Positions 25,870 to 35,125 of a stretch of 64,000 bases of DNA are shown one piece after another (positions within the stretch are counted from its first letter, which is position 1; the number at the start of each line of letters is the position of its first letter). Location: positions 62,001 to 126,000 of the forward strand of contig NZ_PVZB01000008.1 in the NCBI RefSeq assembly GCF_003002025.1, in the 5' to 3' direction. This stretch comes from Paraburkholderia sp. BL25I1N1 (GTDB lineage: Bacteria > Pseudomonadota > Gammaproteobacteria > Burkholderiales > Burkholderiaceae). The translations under genes were made by a program, and so were the position numbers. The notes beneath the pieces are model-generated. The model had not been told where the DNA came from. It was given only the letters and a program-made list of their open reading frames with translations, and searched no databases.

Positions 25870-26523
25870 ATGACTGTATTCGACTATCTATCGGCCAACT
25901 GGCCTGAATTGCTGCAACTCACCGCGCAACACGTGTGGCTCGTGGGGATCGCGGTGGGCTGCGCGATCGTCGTCGGTGTACCCCTGGGTATCCTGATCAA
26001 TCGGCACGAGTGGCTGGCCGCGCCGCTGCTGAGCGTGGCGACGGTCGTGCTGACGCTGCCTTCCATCGCTCTATTCGGCTTGATGATTCCCGTGTTCTCG
26101 CGCTTCGGCCAGGGCATCGGCGCGGTGCCGGCGATTACCGCGGTGTTCCTCTATTCGCTGCTGCCGATCATGCGCAACACCTACCTCGCGCTGCGCAACG
26201 TCGACGCCGGCATCAAGGAAGCGGGCATTGGCATCGGCATGACGGTGTGGCAACGGCTGCGCCTCGTCGATTTACCGCTTGCCGTGCCGGTGATTCTCGG
26301 CGGCGTGCGCACGGCGGTGGTGATGAACATCGGCGTGATGACGATCGCCGCGGTAATCGGCGCGGGCGGTCTCGGCACGCTGATCATTCGCGCGATCGGC
26401 CAGAGCAACATGATGAAACTGTTGGTGGGCGCCGTGCTCGTGAGCGTGCTCGCGATCGTCGCCGACCTGCTGCTGCAAGCGCTGCAACGCTTGCTGACCC
26501 CGAAGGGAGTACAAAAGACATGA
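25870..26523 (+). CDS. Osmoprotectant-type ABC transporter permease, second subunit
   Basis: 217 residues, about six helices. The EAA loop reads KEAGIGIGMTVWQRLRLVDLPLAVPVILGGVRTAVVMNIGVMTIAAVIGAGGLG. Paralogous to the first permease, so the membrane part is probably a heterodimer as in YehW/YehY. The stop codon overlaps the ATPase start (ATGA). Confidence 0.9.
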   Translation: MTVFDYLSANWPELLQLTAQHVWLVGIAVGCAIVVGVPLGILINRHEWLAAPLLSVATVVLTLPSIALFGLMIPVFSRFGQGIGAVPAITAVFLYSLLPIMRNTYLALRNVDAGIKEAGIGIGMTVWQRLRLVDLPLAVPVILGGVRTAVVMNIGVMTIAAVIGAGGLGTLIIRAIGQSNMMKLLVGAVLVSVLAIVADLLLQALQRLLTPKGVQKT

Positions 26524-27722
26524 TCGAACTCGACAAACTGACCAAGACGTTTACGCAGAAGGACGGCCAGCAGGTTAAGGCGGTCGACTCCGTGAGCCTG
26601 ACTGTCGGCGAAGGCGAAATCTGCGTGTTTCTCGGCCCGTCGGGCTGCGGCAAGACCACCACGCTGAAAATGATCAACCGTCTGATCGCGCCGACTTCGG
26701 GCCGCGTGCTGATCAACGGCGAGGACACTTCCGGTCTGAACGAAGTGGAATTGCGCCGTCACATCGGCTACGTGATCCAGCAGATCGGCCTGTTCCCCAA
26801 CATGACGATCGAGGAGAACATCACGGTCGTGCCGCGCCTGCTCGGCTGGGACAAGAAACGTTGCCGCGAACGCGCCACCGAGTTGATGGCGATGGTCGCG
26901 CTCGATCCGAAGCAGTATCTGAAGCGCTATCCGCGTGAACTGTCGGGTGGCCAGCAGCAGCGCATCGGCGTGATCCGCGCGTTGGCCGCCGATCCACCCG
27001 TGCTGCTGATGGACGAGCCGTTCGGCGCGGTCGACCCGATCAATCGCGAATCGATCCAGAACGAGTTCTTCCAGATGCAGCGTCAACTGAACAAGACGGT
27101 GATCATGGTGAGCCACGACATCGACGAGGCGATCAAACTCGGCGACCGTGTGGCCGTGTTCCGCCGTGGTCAACTGGTGCAATACGATCATCCGGATACA
27201 TTGCTGGCACATCCGCGCGACGAGTTCGTCGGCGCGTTCGTCGGTCAGGACAGCACGTTGAAGCGTCTCTTGCTGGTGAAGGCCGGCGACGCCGCCACGC
27301 AGCCGGAAACCGCGCATGCTGACATGCCGGTCGCGCGCGCCTTCCAGATGATGGACGACAGCGACAGCCGCTACCTGACCATCGTCGATGACAGGCAGCA
27401 GGCGCTCGGTTATGTGACGCGCCGCGCGGCGCGCGCGGGCCAAGGCGTCTGCGGCGATCATTTGTCCGCGTTCAAGGCGACGGTCGGCGCAGAGGAGCAT
27501 CTGCGCATCGTGCTGTCGAAGATGTACCAGTTCAATTCGTCATGGATGCCGGTGCTGGATGGCGACGGCCGCTACGTCGGCGAAGTCACGCAGGATTCGA
27601 TCGCGGACTATCTGAGCTCGGGACGCTCGCGCCGGCAGACCGGACAGCCGGCGATCGTGTCGCCTGCTGTTGCCGCTGCGGAAGCGGCGGCCGTGCAGGC
27701 TGCGATGGTTCATCATGCGTGA
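26520..27722 (+). CDS. Osmoprotectant-type ABC transporter ATPase with CBS domains
   Basis: 400 residues from ATG 26520. Walker A GPSGCGKTTT (about 38-47), Q-loop VIQQIGLFPNMT, signature LSGGQQQR, Walker B LLMDEPFGAVD and the switch His in SHDIDEA. The C-terminal 120 residues contain CBS-like repeats (DSRYLTIVDDRQQALGYV, NSSWMPVLDGDGRYVGEV), which in OpuA-type ATPases sense ionic strength or nucleotides. An alanine-rich tail closes the protein. Last gene of the operon. The following gap to 28000 (278 bases) shows nothing supportable. Confidence 0.9.
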   Translation: MIELDKLTKTFTQKDGQQVKAVDSVSLTVGEGEICVFLGPSGCGKTTTLKMINRLIAPTSGRVLINGEDTSGLNEVELRRHIGYVIQQIGLFPNMTIEENITVVPRLLGWDKKRCRERATELMAMVALDPKQYLKRYPRELSGGQQQRIGVIRALAADPPVLLMDEPFGAVDPINRESIQNEFFQMQRQLNKTVIMVSHDIDEAIKLGDRVAVFRRGQLVQYDHPDTLLAHPRDEFVGAFVGQDSTLKRLLLVKAGDAATQPETAHADMPVARAFQMMDDSDSRYLTIVDDRQQALGYVTRRAARAGQGVCGDHLSAFKATVGAEEHLRIVLSKMYQFNSSWMPVLDGDGRYVGEVTQDSIADYLSSGRSRRQTGQPAIVSPAVAAAEAAAVQAAMVHHA

Positions 27723-28000
27723 ACTGCGCGACTTCCTTATGCTGCGCGAGCGCGGCGGCGGGAGTCGAGCTGAAGCGGTCCTTCGACGCCCGGGATAGCG
27801 CGACCGCTTCGAGGGGTACAGCGGCCACGCGGCTTATCCGCGAGAAGTTTGGATGGACTTTGCGAAGCCGGCCGCTTGACACGCGAATCCGATCGGGGCT
27901 TTTCATGGATATAGCGAAGTATCGGGCCACCACCTTTGTCCTTTTGCGCTCATCGAAAGGAACACGACGATACCCCTCTCCCGGCGGGCCTCCGCCCGCT

Positions 28001-29830
28001 TCACAGCCGCTGCGCAAGCGCCAAAGGCGAAACAGCGTTTTTGGCCGAAGAGGTCTTCGGATGCAGATCCTTCACGAACATTTCGCTCAGCGCAACGACC
28101 TTCGCGAAGGCCCGCGGATCCAGGAGAGCATGATCGAGATCCCTGAGGACAGTGGTCATCACCTTGGACGCGTCCGAGAGCTTCTTCCCGTGTTTGCCGA
28201 AGTGCGCATTGAGTTGGTCGAGACCATCGTCGCCCACGCCGTACAAGAGGAGCGTGCGTACCTTTTTGCGTTCGAGCGCCTGAACGACGCCCGGCGGATC
28301 GGTGAGCGACGGTTCGCCAGCAGAGCCGGCGTTCTTTCCGATCACGCCGATCACCTGCGAACGCAGGCGCGCTACAACGTTTGAGGCGACGGCCTTGGCG
28401 ATCGGCTTTAGGCCCCGCTTGCCGCTCAGAACGAGCCACCACTGGGTCGGCTTAAGGATCGCCGCCCCGAGCCGCGCCATCGTGTTGCGGTTCTGCTCAT
28501 ACAACTCTTCCAGGGTCGTCCCCTCGGGTATATAGAAGCGCTGAAGGTTGACGGCGATGACGGCGTCGATCGCTGGCTCGGTGAGTGATGCGCGCAAGGC
28601 ACTATAGGCACCCGAGCATATCCCGAACGTGACGACTGTATCGTAGCCCTTGTGCTTGAGCCAGGCGGCCGCGGTCGAAACGTCTTCGATGGTTGTCTTC
28701 GCGTGGATGGATGCCGTCATATCGAAGGTTCCATCCGGCGGGTGCGGCGGACTGTCCCCGATCCCGCGAGCGTCGATGCGCATCGACGCAATGCCGCGGC
28801 GTGCCATTTCCCGCGCAATGCGCACCGACAGACGGCTGTCCCCCTGATGGACGCTGCCTGCCGTATTGGTGATCAGGAGTACGGGGCTGCCCGCCCGCCT
28901 GTAGCGCGGCTCGCACAATATGCCGAAGAGCCTGGCTGTGCCGAAGATGACCGGGCGCTCGATCGCTTCCGGTATTTCGATGACCATATCGTAGCCGGGA
29001 TGGGCGCTGGGCCGCGCAGCCTTTCTCATCCGGCCTGGCATGAGCTCGCTGGCGGTGCTTCCGGCCGTATTTTCGGCCACCCATTGCGCGGCACGCGTGA
29101 GCGTCTTCCCCGGCATGACGGACAACGCTGTCTCCTGCATGAATTCGAAATAGTCGTCAAAGGTATGCGTTTGTACCTCGACGCCCCGCTTGCGCAGTGC
29201 GAGGCATAGCGAATCGCTGGCCCCAGGCCGCACGTCGGCCACGAGCACGCGCGATGGCAACGCTGGCTGGCGACTCATTGCCGTCGCGAGATCGAGCCCG
29301 TTCAACCGGCTGCAGAACTCATCGCAGTAGACTTGTCCGAGTACGTGTAAGGGCGAATCGAGTTGCCCGTCTCGAACAGGCGCCGGAAGATTGTCGACCC
29401 AGGTTCTGCGCAATGCCGTCAGCTCGCGCATATAGCTGCGCCCACGCGTTATGGGCGCAAGCAACGCAAGCGAATCCACGAGGGGATGATGCGATGCCAG
29501 CGCCGCCAGAGTCGCGCCTAGACGCAGGCCGCACAATGTCACGTTCGTCACGCCGGTTTCGCTCTTCAAGCGCTCGACCGCCGCACCGATATCCGCTATA
29601 AAACCGTCGAGCCGATCGCCTTCGCCGTCGGTGCCAACTGAATCGCCGGTTGTGAGATAGTCGAAGCGCAGCACCGGAAGGTCGAACGCAGATAGTCTCT
29701 CGGCCAAGTAGCGCATGGCCCTGTGTCCCCAAGACTGCTCATGTCCGAACGCGCTGCACAGCACGACACCATGTTTGCTTTTACCCGGATGAAGCCATCC
29801 GAAGCGCCCACCAAATACGATCGGCTTCAT
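28001..29830 (-). CDS. Double-domain alpha/beta-hydrolase
   Basis: 609 residues with two hydrolase-like halves. The first (about 15-250: VVLCSAFGHEQSWGHRAMRYLAERL, VLRFDYLTTGDS) has GLRLG where a nucleophile elbow G-x-S-x-G is expected, so Arg replaces the Ser. This half resembles exosortase-associated hydrolases. The second (about 290-600: MRIDARGIGDSPP) has GICSG, placing Cys at the nucleophile position as in dienelactone hydrolases; a C-terminal LRDLDHALLD could give the His. The first half is probably non-catalytic. No signal peptide. Monocistronic, converging on the ABC operon, with a strong hairpin just upstream of its start. Confidence 0.75.
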   Translation of the reverse strand: MKPIVFGGRFGWLHPGKSKHGVVLCSAFGHEQSWGHRAMRYLAERLSAFDLPVLRFDYLTTGDSVGTDGEGDRLDGFIADIGAAVERLKSETGVTNVTLCGLRLGATLAALASHHPLVDSLALLAPITRGRSYMRELTALRRTWVDNLPAPVRDGQLDSPLHVLGQVYCDEFCSRLNGLDLATAMSRQPALPSRVLVADVRPGASDSLCLALRKRGVEVQTHTFDDYFEFMQETALSVMPGKTLTRAAQWVAENTAGSTASELMPGRMRKAARPSAHPGYDMVIEIPEAIERPVIFGTARLFGILCEPRYRRAGSPVLLITNTAGSVHQGDSRLSVRIAREMARRGIASMRIDARGIGDSPPHPPDGTFDMTASIHAKTTIEDVSTAAAWLKHKGYDTVVTFGICSGAYSALRASLTEPAIDAVIAVNLQRFYIPEGTTLEELYEQNRNTMARLGAAILKPTQWWLVLSGKRGLKPIAKAVASNVVARLRSQVIGVIGKNAGSAGEPSLTDPPGVVQALERKKVRTLLLYGVGDDGLDQLNAHFGKHGKKLSDASKVMTTVLRDLDHALLDPRAFAKVVALSEMFVKDLHPKTSSAKNAVSPLALAQRL

Positions 29831-29840
29831 GGATTGTCTC

Positions 29841-29868
29841 GGTGCCTACGACTATTGTCGTAGGCACC
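29841..29868 (-). promoter_or_regulatory. Perfect 12-bp hairpin directly before the hydrolase start
   Basis: GGTGCCTACGAC - 4-base loop - GTCGTAGGCACC, a perfect stem whose edge is 10 bases from the hydrolase ATG (29830, minus strand), where a Shine-Dalgarno site would lie. No good SD is seen between hairpin and ATG. It could block or position ribosomes, or be an operator. Confidence 0.6.
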
Positions 29869-30582
29869 GTTATATTCGCATTCTTGGAAAGTTCTTGTAC
29901 CACTGAACCGAGGACTATGCCTGTTTTTTGGGCGCATCTGTTTCGTGATCCTCCAGTTGCAGGTTCTTGTACGATTAAACGCCCATTTCATTTTTCCTTC
30001 TGTGCGGTGACGAACATGGTGGCATTGCGGTTCAGACGTCGCGCTCTTGAGTGCATCGGTCACTCCCGGGACTGCCCTTGCGGGCCGGTCCGGCCCTCAC
30101 GTGGGCGCTGACTCCCTGTTCCGAACGATGTCTTCCGCACGGACAGCCATTTTCAGGCGTCCTTTAATAACGAGGAAGCAGGCCGGTTCTGGCCGACGTC
30201 ACCGCCTTCATCGACGCGCATTAAAGATGCGCTTTCGATAATCGGCGCAGAAAGACTGCGGGTTTCGCCCAGCCGAAATGGCCGGTGTCGAAAGCGAACG
30301 CGCCATAGGAGTGTCTCGGTAGTCGATCGGACGAACGTCGCTTGATGGCCGTTCGCCGCCCGACAGCCGCCAACGTTTGTCGACCCGTCTCCGCCGTTCA
30401 CCTGCTTCAAGGGTGGATCGAACTTCCACTGCAAGCGTTCCCTAGCCCGAGTGGCTACCTTGGTACTTCCTGGCAGTCGGCACTGCTCTTAAAACGGAAG
30501 CGCAAAGTTCGTTTTAAGTGCAGAGAAAAGTTTTCAATTGCCTGCTCGCGTCAAATCCATCAACCGCTTCGGGAGAATCGAG
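29869..30582. other. Gene-free stretch, no supportable coding
   Basis: About 700 bases between the divergent hydrolase and protease genes. Short open frames on both strands lack ribosome sites and protein-like composition. A GGGAGA before the protease ATG is the only clear signal. The part at 30230-30330 resembles the degenerate intergenic sequences common in Burkholderiales, but I cannot define its ends. Confidence 0.5.
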
Positions 30583-31689
30583 ATGCCTTCTCATTCAAAC
30601 CGCCCGCGCCCAATGACAAGGGAAGAGCTTGAGTCCCTCACTCCGCTCTCCGCCACCAAAGAAAACCCTCATCTACCCTCAAAATCTATCGGACCGGCGA
30701 TCTACGTAACTGTTCCATCCGGCGTGGAGCTTTCGCCGAAAGTGAGATGTCAGCGAATCGACGTACGCCCCGACGATCAAAGCCTGTGGAAAATCACCAT
30801 TGAGAAGAGTGTCGGATCGATCCAGGCGCTGCCGATGGGCGGCACGGTCCAGATACACGAGCAGACTGATACGATGGGCAAGATCTCCGGCCATCCGTCG
30901 TTCAGGCCTGAATGGATGGGCGTCCGATTCACCCCGAAGACCGGCATTCAGCGACCGCGGCCGCAGATGCGAGACGGGAAGGGGCGCAAGGTGAAGCCGC
31001 TTACGGTATTTCCCGGAGATGCCCGCCAGGTCCTGTTCGACACAAGTTGGCCATGGCTACTCACCGGAAAGATTGTTACCAGCGACGGCACGTCCGGATC
31101 GGGCGTGCTGATAGGCGACCGCCTCGTTTTGACCGCTCGTCACGTCATGCCCTGGAATAGCATCGCAACCGGTAACTGGTGGATGAAGTTCACTCCCTAC
31201 TACTTTGACGGCACCGAACCGTTCGGCTCTTCCTATGTGAGTGACGCCCGCCACTACGGGACTGACGACTCAGACTTCAATCTGTCTCATGACTATGCGG
31301 TCTTGCGGTTGTTTGATCCGATGGGCAACCGGCTGGGCTACATCGGCACGACGAGCTTTGACGATGGATGGAGGGGGCTCAATGTGTGGGAGAACGTCGG
31401 TTATCCATTCGATGTCGCAAGCGGGGAGCGACCGGCGGTGCAGAGCTGGCAGTCCTTCGAAGACGATTATGAAGACGACGACGGTCAAACCTTGGAAACG
31501 GAGGCGAGCCTCAATCATGGAAACTCTGGCGGACCATTTTTCGCCTGGTTTGAAAATGGAAGTCAAGTTCGTGCGTGTGGCGTTGTATCGAGCGAGGTGA
31601 GTTTCAACGGCGACGCCGACAATTCGGTAAGCGGCGGCGACAATCTGGTAAATCTGGTGGACTGGGCACGGGCGAACTGGCCTTTGTAG
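30583..31689 (+). CDS. Trypsin-like serine protease
   Basis: 368 residues from ATG 30583, with GGGAGA eight bases upstream; the frame is open 15 codons earlier without a site. The catalytic triad is visible: His187 in LTARHV, Asp237 in HDYAVL, Ser315 in NHGNSGGPF. The 160 residues before the protease core are unlike a signal peptide or a known prodomain, so it may act in the cytoplasm or use another export route. Aromatic- and acid-rich protease domain (DDYEDDDGQTLE). Stands alone. Confidence 0.82.
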   Translation: MPSHSNRPRPMTREELESLTPLSATKENPHLPSKSIGPAIYVTVPSGVELSPKVRCQRIDVRPDDQSLWKITIEKSVGSIQALPMGGTVQIHEQTDTMGKISGHPSFRPEWMGVRFTPKTGIQRPRPQMRDGKGRKVKPLTVFPGDARQVLFDTSWPWLLTGKIVTSDGTSGSGVLIGDRLVLTARHVMPWNSIATGNWWMKFTPYYFDGTEPFGSSYVSDARHYGTDDSDFNLSHDYAVLRLFDPMGNRLGYIGTTSFDDGWRGLNVWENVGYPFDVASGERPAVQSWQSFEDDYEDDDGQTLETEASLNHGNSGGPFFAWFENGSQVRACGVVSSEVSFNGDADNSVSGGDNLVNLVDWARANWPL

Positions 31690-32130
31690 GTACTTGCCGC
31701 GGCAAGCCGGCGGGTTCATTCAGCGCAGCGACCACTGCTTGCGTGCTGACGCTGTCCCTGTTGCACGCACTGTGCGAGATCCGCGTCCAGTCTTAACCTC
31801 TTACCCAGCCGTTCTTGAACCATCATTGTCGAGGAAAACTGCATATGTCGTCTTCTGAGTCGAGCACGATCCGATGCCGAATAGATAAATAACCCGCCGT
31901 CGATCGGTGTGTGTCCGACTCAACTCGACCCAGACGAGACCGTCACGACGACGAAGCGCCAATGCCCCTTACGATAGGCGAAGCGGACGTTCACTTGAAG
32001 AACATCGCGAGCGCAGCCTTTACGACATCGCGCCGATGCGCGGACTGCATCTGGTCTGGCTTCAAAAAAGCTCACGTTTGCGGCGACACGGCGCGTGACG
32101 TGCTTGCGATACGACTGCGGCTTTCCATCC
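31690..32130. other. Gene-free stretch
   Basis: 441 bases between two converging genes. CTTGCCGCGGCAAG (31693-31706) is a short perfect palindrome straight after the protease stop, without a T-run. Small open frames here have no ribosome site. Nothing else seen. Confidence 0.5.
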
Positions 32131-33642
32131 TCAAGAGCTCGCCTTCGACGGATAACCGGTAGGCCGACCACGCGCCTTCCGGAGCGTCGCAGCAAGAGCC
32201 AGGTCCGCCAGCTTACCGAACGGTGCATGCAGCAGTCTTGCGAAGCTCCATCGCCCCTGAATGAAAACGCCCTTCGCGTGGCTCATTGCGCGAAAGCCTT
32301 CCAGCCCGTGGTAAGCGCCCATGCCGCTCGGCCCCACGCCCCCGAACGGCAGATCATCCTGCGCGACATGCATGATGGTGTTGTTAATGCCGACATTGCC
32401 CGATGTGGTGCGCTCAAGCAGGCTTTCACATTCTGCGTCCCTGGCGCCAAAGTAGTAAAGCGCTAACGGGCGCGGCCGCCTGTTCACATAATCGATAGCC
32501 TCGACCATGGTTCGGTAGGTCCGCACAGGCAGAATCGGGCCGAAAATTTCCTCCTGCATGACCATCAAGTCGTCGCGTGCTCCAACAATCAGCGTAGGAG
32601 GGAATGTGCGCGGCTTTCCTGCGGCGCTCTCCGGTTTGAGGCCGGCTGCGATCACGCTCGCACCCTTGTGCCGGGCATCTTCAACAAGAAGTGTCAGGCG
32701 GTCATAGTGTCGGTCACTGACAATCGACGTGTAGTCATCGGAGGCCGGTCCGTTCGGGTAGAAGCGAGCCACGGTCGCCTTGTACTGCGCGACAAATGCG
32801 TCCCTGTCCTGCTCATGGATCAGGGCGTAATCAGGCGCGACGCAAGTCTGCCCGGCGTTGGCGAGCTTGCCGAAGACGATACTGCTCATGGTCCGATCGT
32901 CGACATGGCCGCGCGCCACTATCACCGGGCTCTTGCCGCCGAGTTCAAGGGTGACGGGTACGAGGTTCTCGCTTGCCGCCTTCATTACCTTGCGCCCAAC
33001 CTGGGTGCTGCCAGTGAAAAACAGGTGGTCGAAGGCCAGAGCGCTGAACGCCGCACCGACGTCCGGGCCACCGATCACAACTGCCACTTCTTCGAGCGGA
33101 AAAGTGTCTGCGAGCATGCGCCGGATCAGTTCGCTGGTGCGAGGGGTCAATTCCGAGGGTTTCAGCATCACGCGGTTACCCGCGGCCAGGGCGGTAGCGA
33201 GCGGAATGAACGTCAGAGAAAAGGGGTAATTCCACGGTGCCATCACACCGACGACGCCTTTAGGCTGGTACTCGACATACGCCCGGCCTGAGCGATAGAT
33301 AAAGCCGACATGCCGGCGTTCGGGTCTCATGAAGCGACGCAGGTTACGCGTCAGATAGTCAATGGCCTGGATGACGCCGACGAGTTCCATGATGCCCGTC
33401 TCGTGTCGCGAGCGATGCCCGAAATCCGCGCTGATCGCTTCTTCCACTTCACTGCGGTAAGCAAGTACGGCCGCACGCAGCCGCGCAAGGCGCGCCTTGC
33501 GCTGGTCATGGTCCGGTCGCGCCTCTTTCAGAAAGGCGGCACGCTGACGCTCCAGGAGCGCCTGCGCATCGGTGCCGTGAACGGGTTCCGGGTAGAAGTC
33601 GAAGTCGTGACTTCTGATGCCATTCAAAGTGGACACAATCAA
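32131..33642 (-). CDS. Aldehyde dehydrogenase (coniferyl-aldehyde dehydrogenase-like)
   Basis: About 503 residues. Motifs: APWNYPFSLTF (Asn138), FTGSTQVGRKV, catalytic Glu233 in TLELGGKSP and nucleophile Cys267 in NAGQTCVAP, then EEIFGPILPV. The branch with FDHLFFTGST and a C-terminal LPFGGVGPSGMGAYHG oxidises aromatic or long-chain aldehydes with NAD(P)+. The start is uncertain: TTG 33642 and GTG 33636 are possible, neither with a good ribosome site, which suggests coupling to the DJ-1-like gene 15 bases upstream. The two share a MerR-type promoter at 34451-34481. Confidence 0.9.
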   Translation of the reverse strand: MIVSTLNGIRSHDFDFYPEPVHGTDAQALLERQRAAFLKEARPDHDQRKARLARLRAAVLAYRSEVEEAISADFGHRSRHETGIMELVGVIQAIDYLTRNLRRFMRPERRHVGFIYRSGRAYVEYQPKGVVGVMAPWNYPFSLTFIPLATALAAGNRVMLKPSELTPRTSELIRRMLADTFPLEEVAVVIGGPDVGAAFSALAFDHLFFTGSTQVGRKVMKAASENLVPVTLELGGKSPVIVARGHVDDRTMSSIVFGKLANAGQTCVAPDYALIHEQDRDAFVAQYKATVARFYPNGPASDDYTSIVSDRHYDRLTLLVEDARHKGASVIAAGLKPESAAGKPRTFPPTLIVGARDDLMVMQEEIFGPILPVRTYRTMVEAIDYVNRRPRPLALYYFGARDAECESLLERTTSGNVGINNTIMHVAQDDLPFGGVGPSGMGAYHGLEGFRAMSHAKGVFIQGRWSFARLLHAPFGKLADLALAATLRKARGRPTGYPSKASS

Positions 33643-33657
33643 CTCGCTGGGAAGGAT

Positions 33658-34347
33658 TCAGTTATCAAGAAGTGCTGCAACCTGGCTTGCCGTCGCCTTG
33701 GCCGATTGGGGATTCTGACCGGTCACGAGGCGCCCGTCGGTGACCACTTTCGAGACGAACGGCAGCAACGCCTTCTCATACATTGCGCCGCGGCGGACCA
33801 TTTCCTGCTCGGCGTTGTAGGGCACCTTGCTGGCAACCCCCGCAAGCACTTCTTCGATCCAGGAATAGCCGGTAAGCCGGCGTCCTGCGACCAGCAGCGC
33901 GCCGTTTGAAAGCCTGGTGTTCAGCAGGCCGCAATAGCCATGACAGACGGACGAGACGATCCCGCCACGCTCGTAGATGTCGCGCGTGATTCGCTGCAAA
34001 GGCTCGTCGTCCGGAAAGTCCCACATGACGGCGTGACCGCCTGTGAAATAGATCGCATCGAAGTCCGCCGGATCGATCTGGTCGGGACGGGAGGTTGCCG
34101 AGAGCAGCGCCTCGCGGCTCCTGTCGTTGAGCCACTCCTTCACTGAAGCATCGGCAAGGGGCCACTTAAGGGAGCGCGGCTCGAGCGGCGAGACACCGCC
34201 TTTCGGACTGACGATCTGCTGCTCGTATCCCTTTTCGCCGAAAACGTGCCACGCATGCGTCAACTCCGACAGCCACAAGCCAGTAGGCTCGGTCTGGTCG
34301 GCATAATTGGCGACGTTGCTGACGACGTGCAGTATGCGTTTTGCCAT
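33658..34347 (-). CDS. DJ-1/PfpI-family protein (Hsp31-like)
   Basis: 229 residues from ATG 34347, with AAAGGG upstream; the open frame extends 54 codons through the promoter and is not coding there. Class-I amidotransferase-like fold with nucleophile Cys135 followed by His136 (SSVCHGYCGLL), the acidic residue in TEPTGLWLSE and FTGGHAVMWDF. Hsp31-type members act as chaperones and glutathione-independent glyoxalases on methylglyoxal. Next to an aldehyde dehydrogenase and under a MerR-type promoter, a role in reactive-carbonyl removal is likely. Confidence 0.87.
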   Translation of the reverse strand: MAKRILHVVSNVANYADQTEPTGLWLSELTHAWHVFGEKGYEQQIVSPKGGVSPLEPRSLKWPLADASVKEWLNDRSREALLSATSRPDQIDPADFDAIYFTGGHAVMWDFPDDEPLQRITRDIYERGGIVSSVCHGYCGLLNTRLSNGALLVAGRRLTGYSWIEEVLAGVASKVPYNAEQEMVRRGAMYEKALLPFVSKVVTDGRLVTGQNPQSAKATASQVAALLDN

Positions 34348-34450
34348 GTTGAAACACCCTTTCATTGTTCCCGTGCGGACATCGCAGACTCGCTGCGACG
34401 TTGCTGCAGTCAGAAACATGCCCATACCCGCGACACGCCCGACGGGTTGA

Positions 34451-34481
34451 ACAATAACCTTGAAGTCAAGTTCAAGGTCAA
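34451..34481 (-). promoter_or_regulatory. MerR-type promoter/operator of the DJ-1 - aldehyde dehydrogenase operon
   Basis: On the minus strand TTGACC, a 19-base spacer and TATTGT. The over-long spacer is filled by the perfect dyad ACCTTGAA-N6-TTCAAGGT (34457-34478), the arrangement MerR proteins untwist to activate. Clearest of four sites of this kind in the window. Confidence 0.82.
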
Positions 34482-34571
34482 GACCTTTGCACGTGTAACG
34501 ATCAATCAACAGCCTGGAGAATGATCACGAAGGTGCGTCGGGGCGATGCTGACCTGGCGGGACCTTACCGG

Positions 34572-35039
34572 TCACCGGCGGTTCGGCTTCCCCAGTGCCT
34601 TGACATCGCCGGACGCGAGGGCGGGCCTTGTCATTTCGCCGCGGCGCATTCGTGACAGCACTCTCTTCGCGTTTGTCGTGCAATCGATCTCTGCTGGCTT
34701 GGCTTCGATCTCCGCGATCAGCGAGACGAGATGCGTTTTGCTCTGCGCCAGTCGCGTTTCCAACGCTTCGATGTCCTGCACCTTGAGGCGGAGCGTTTCG
34801 AGTAACTTGCCGTGCTGCCACTGCGTCGGATCGGGCGGCAGCAGCATGCCAATCTCATCGAGGCTGAAGCCGGCCTTCTGCGCAGTCGCAACCAGATCGA
34901 GCACCAGCAGGGCCTCGGCCGGATAGGTCCGATACCCGTTGGGCTGGCGTTGGACGGTCTTCAGCAGCCCAATGCGCTCGTAGAAGCGGATGCGTGACGG
35001 GGTCAGTCCGGTGCGCTCCGAGAGTTCACCGATCTTCAT
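34572..35039 (-). CDS. MerR-family regulator, single-cysteine
   Basis: 155 residues. MKIGELSERTGLTPSRIRFYERIGLL is the MerR winged helix-turn-helix; NGYRTYPAEAL and a dimerisation coiled coil (about 75-115) follow. Its only cysteine is Cys120 (AEIDC), matched by Cys120 in the second MerR of this cluster, so it may be a thiol sensor. It is not a metal sensor of the usual CueR/MerR cysteine pattern. Probably transcribed with the acetoacetate-decarboxylase-like gene 86 bases upstream, and a likely activator of the four TTGACC-N19 promoters. Confidence 0.9.
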   Translation of the reverse strand: MKIGELSERTGLTPSRIRFYERIGLLKTVQRQPNGYRTYPAEALLVLDLVATAQKAGFSLDEIGMLLPPDPTQWQHGKLLETLRLKVQDIEALETRLAQSKTHLVSLIAEIEAKPAEIDCTTNAKRVLSRMRRGEMTRPALASGDVKALGKPNRR

Positions 35040-35125
35040 GGGCTCGATACTCCGCCGTCTTTTCGGAATCCACTCCTGCGTGCCGTTCGTTGCACATCTC
35101 CACAGACCTGCATATTGCCTCCAGC

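Noticed and set aside
29827..30632. Several 60-95-codon frames in the gap before the protease gene.
   Set aside because: All lack ribosome sites and overlap on both strands; the region is low in coding character.
31693..31706. CTTGCCGCGGCAAG palindrome after the protease gene as a terminator.
   Set aside because: No loop and no T-run.
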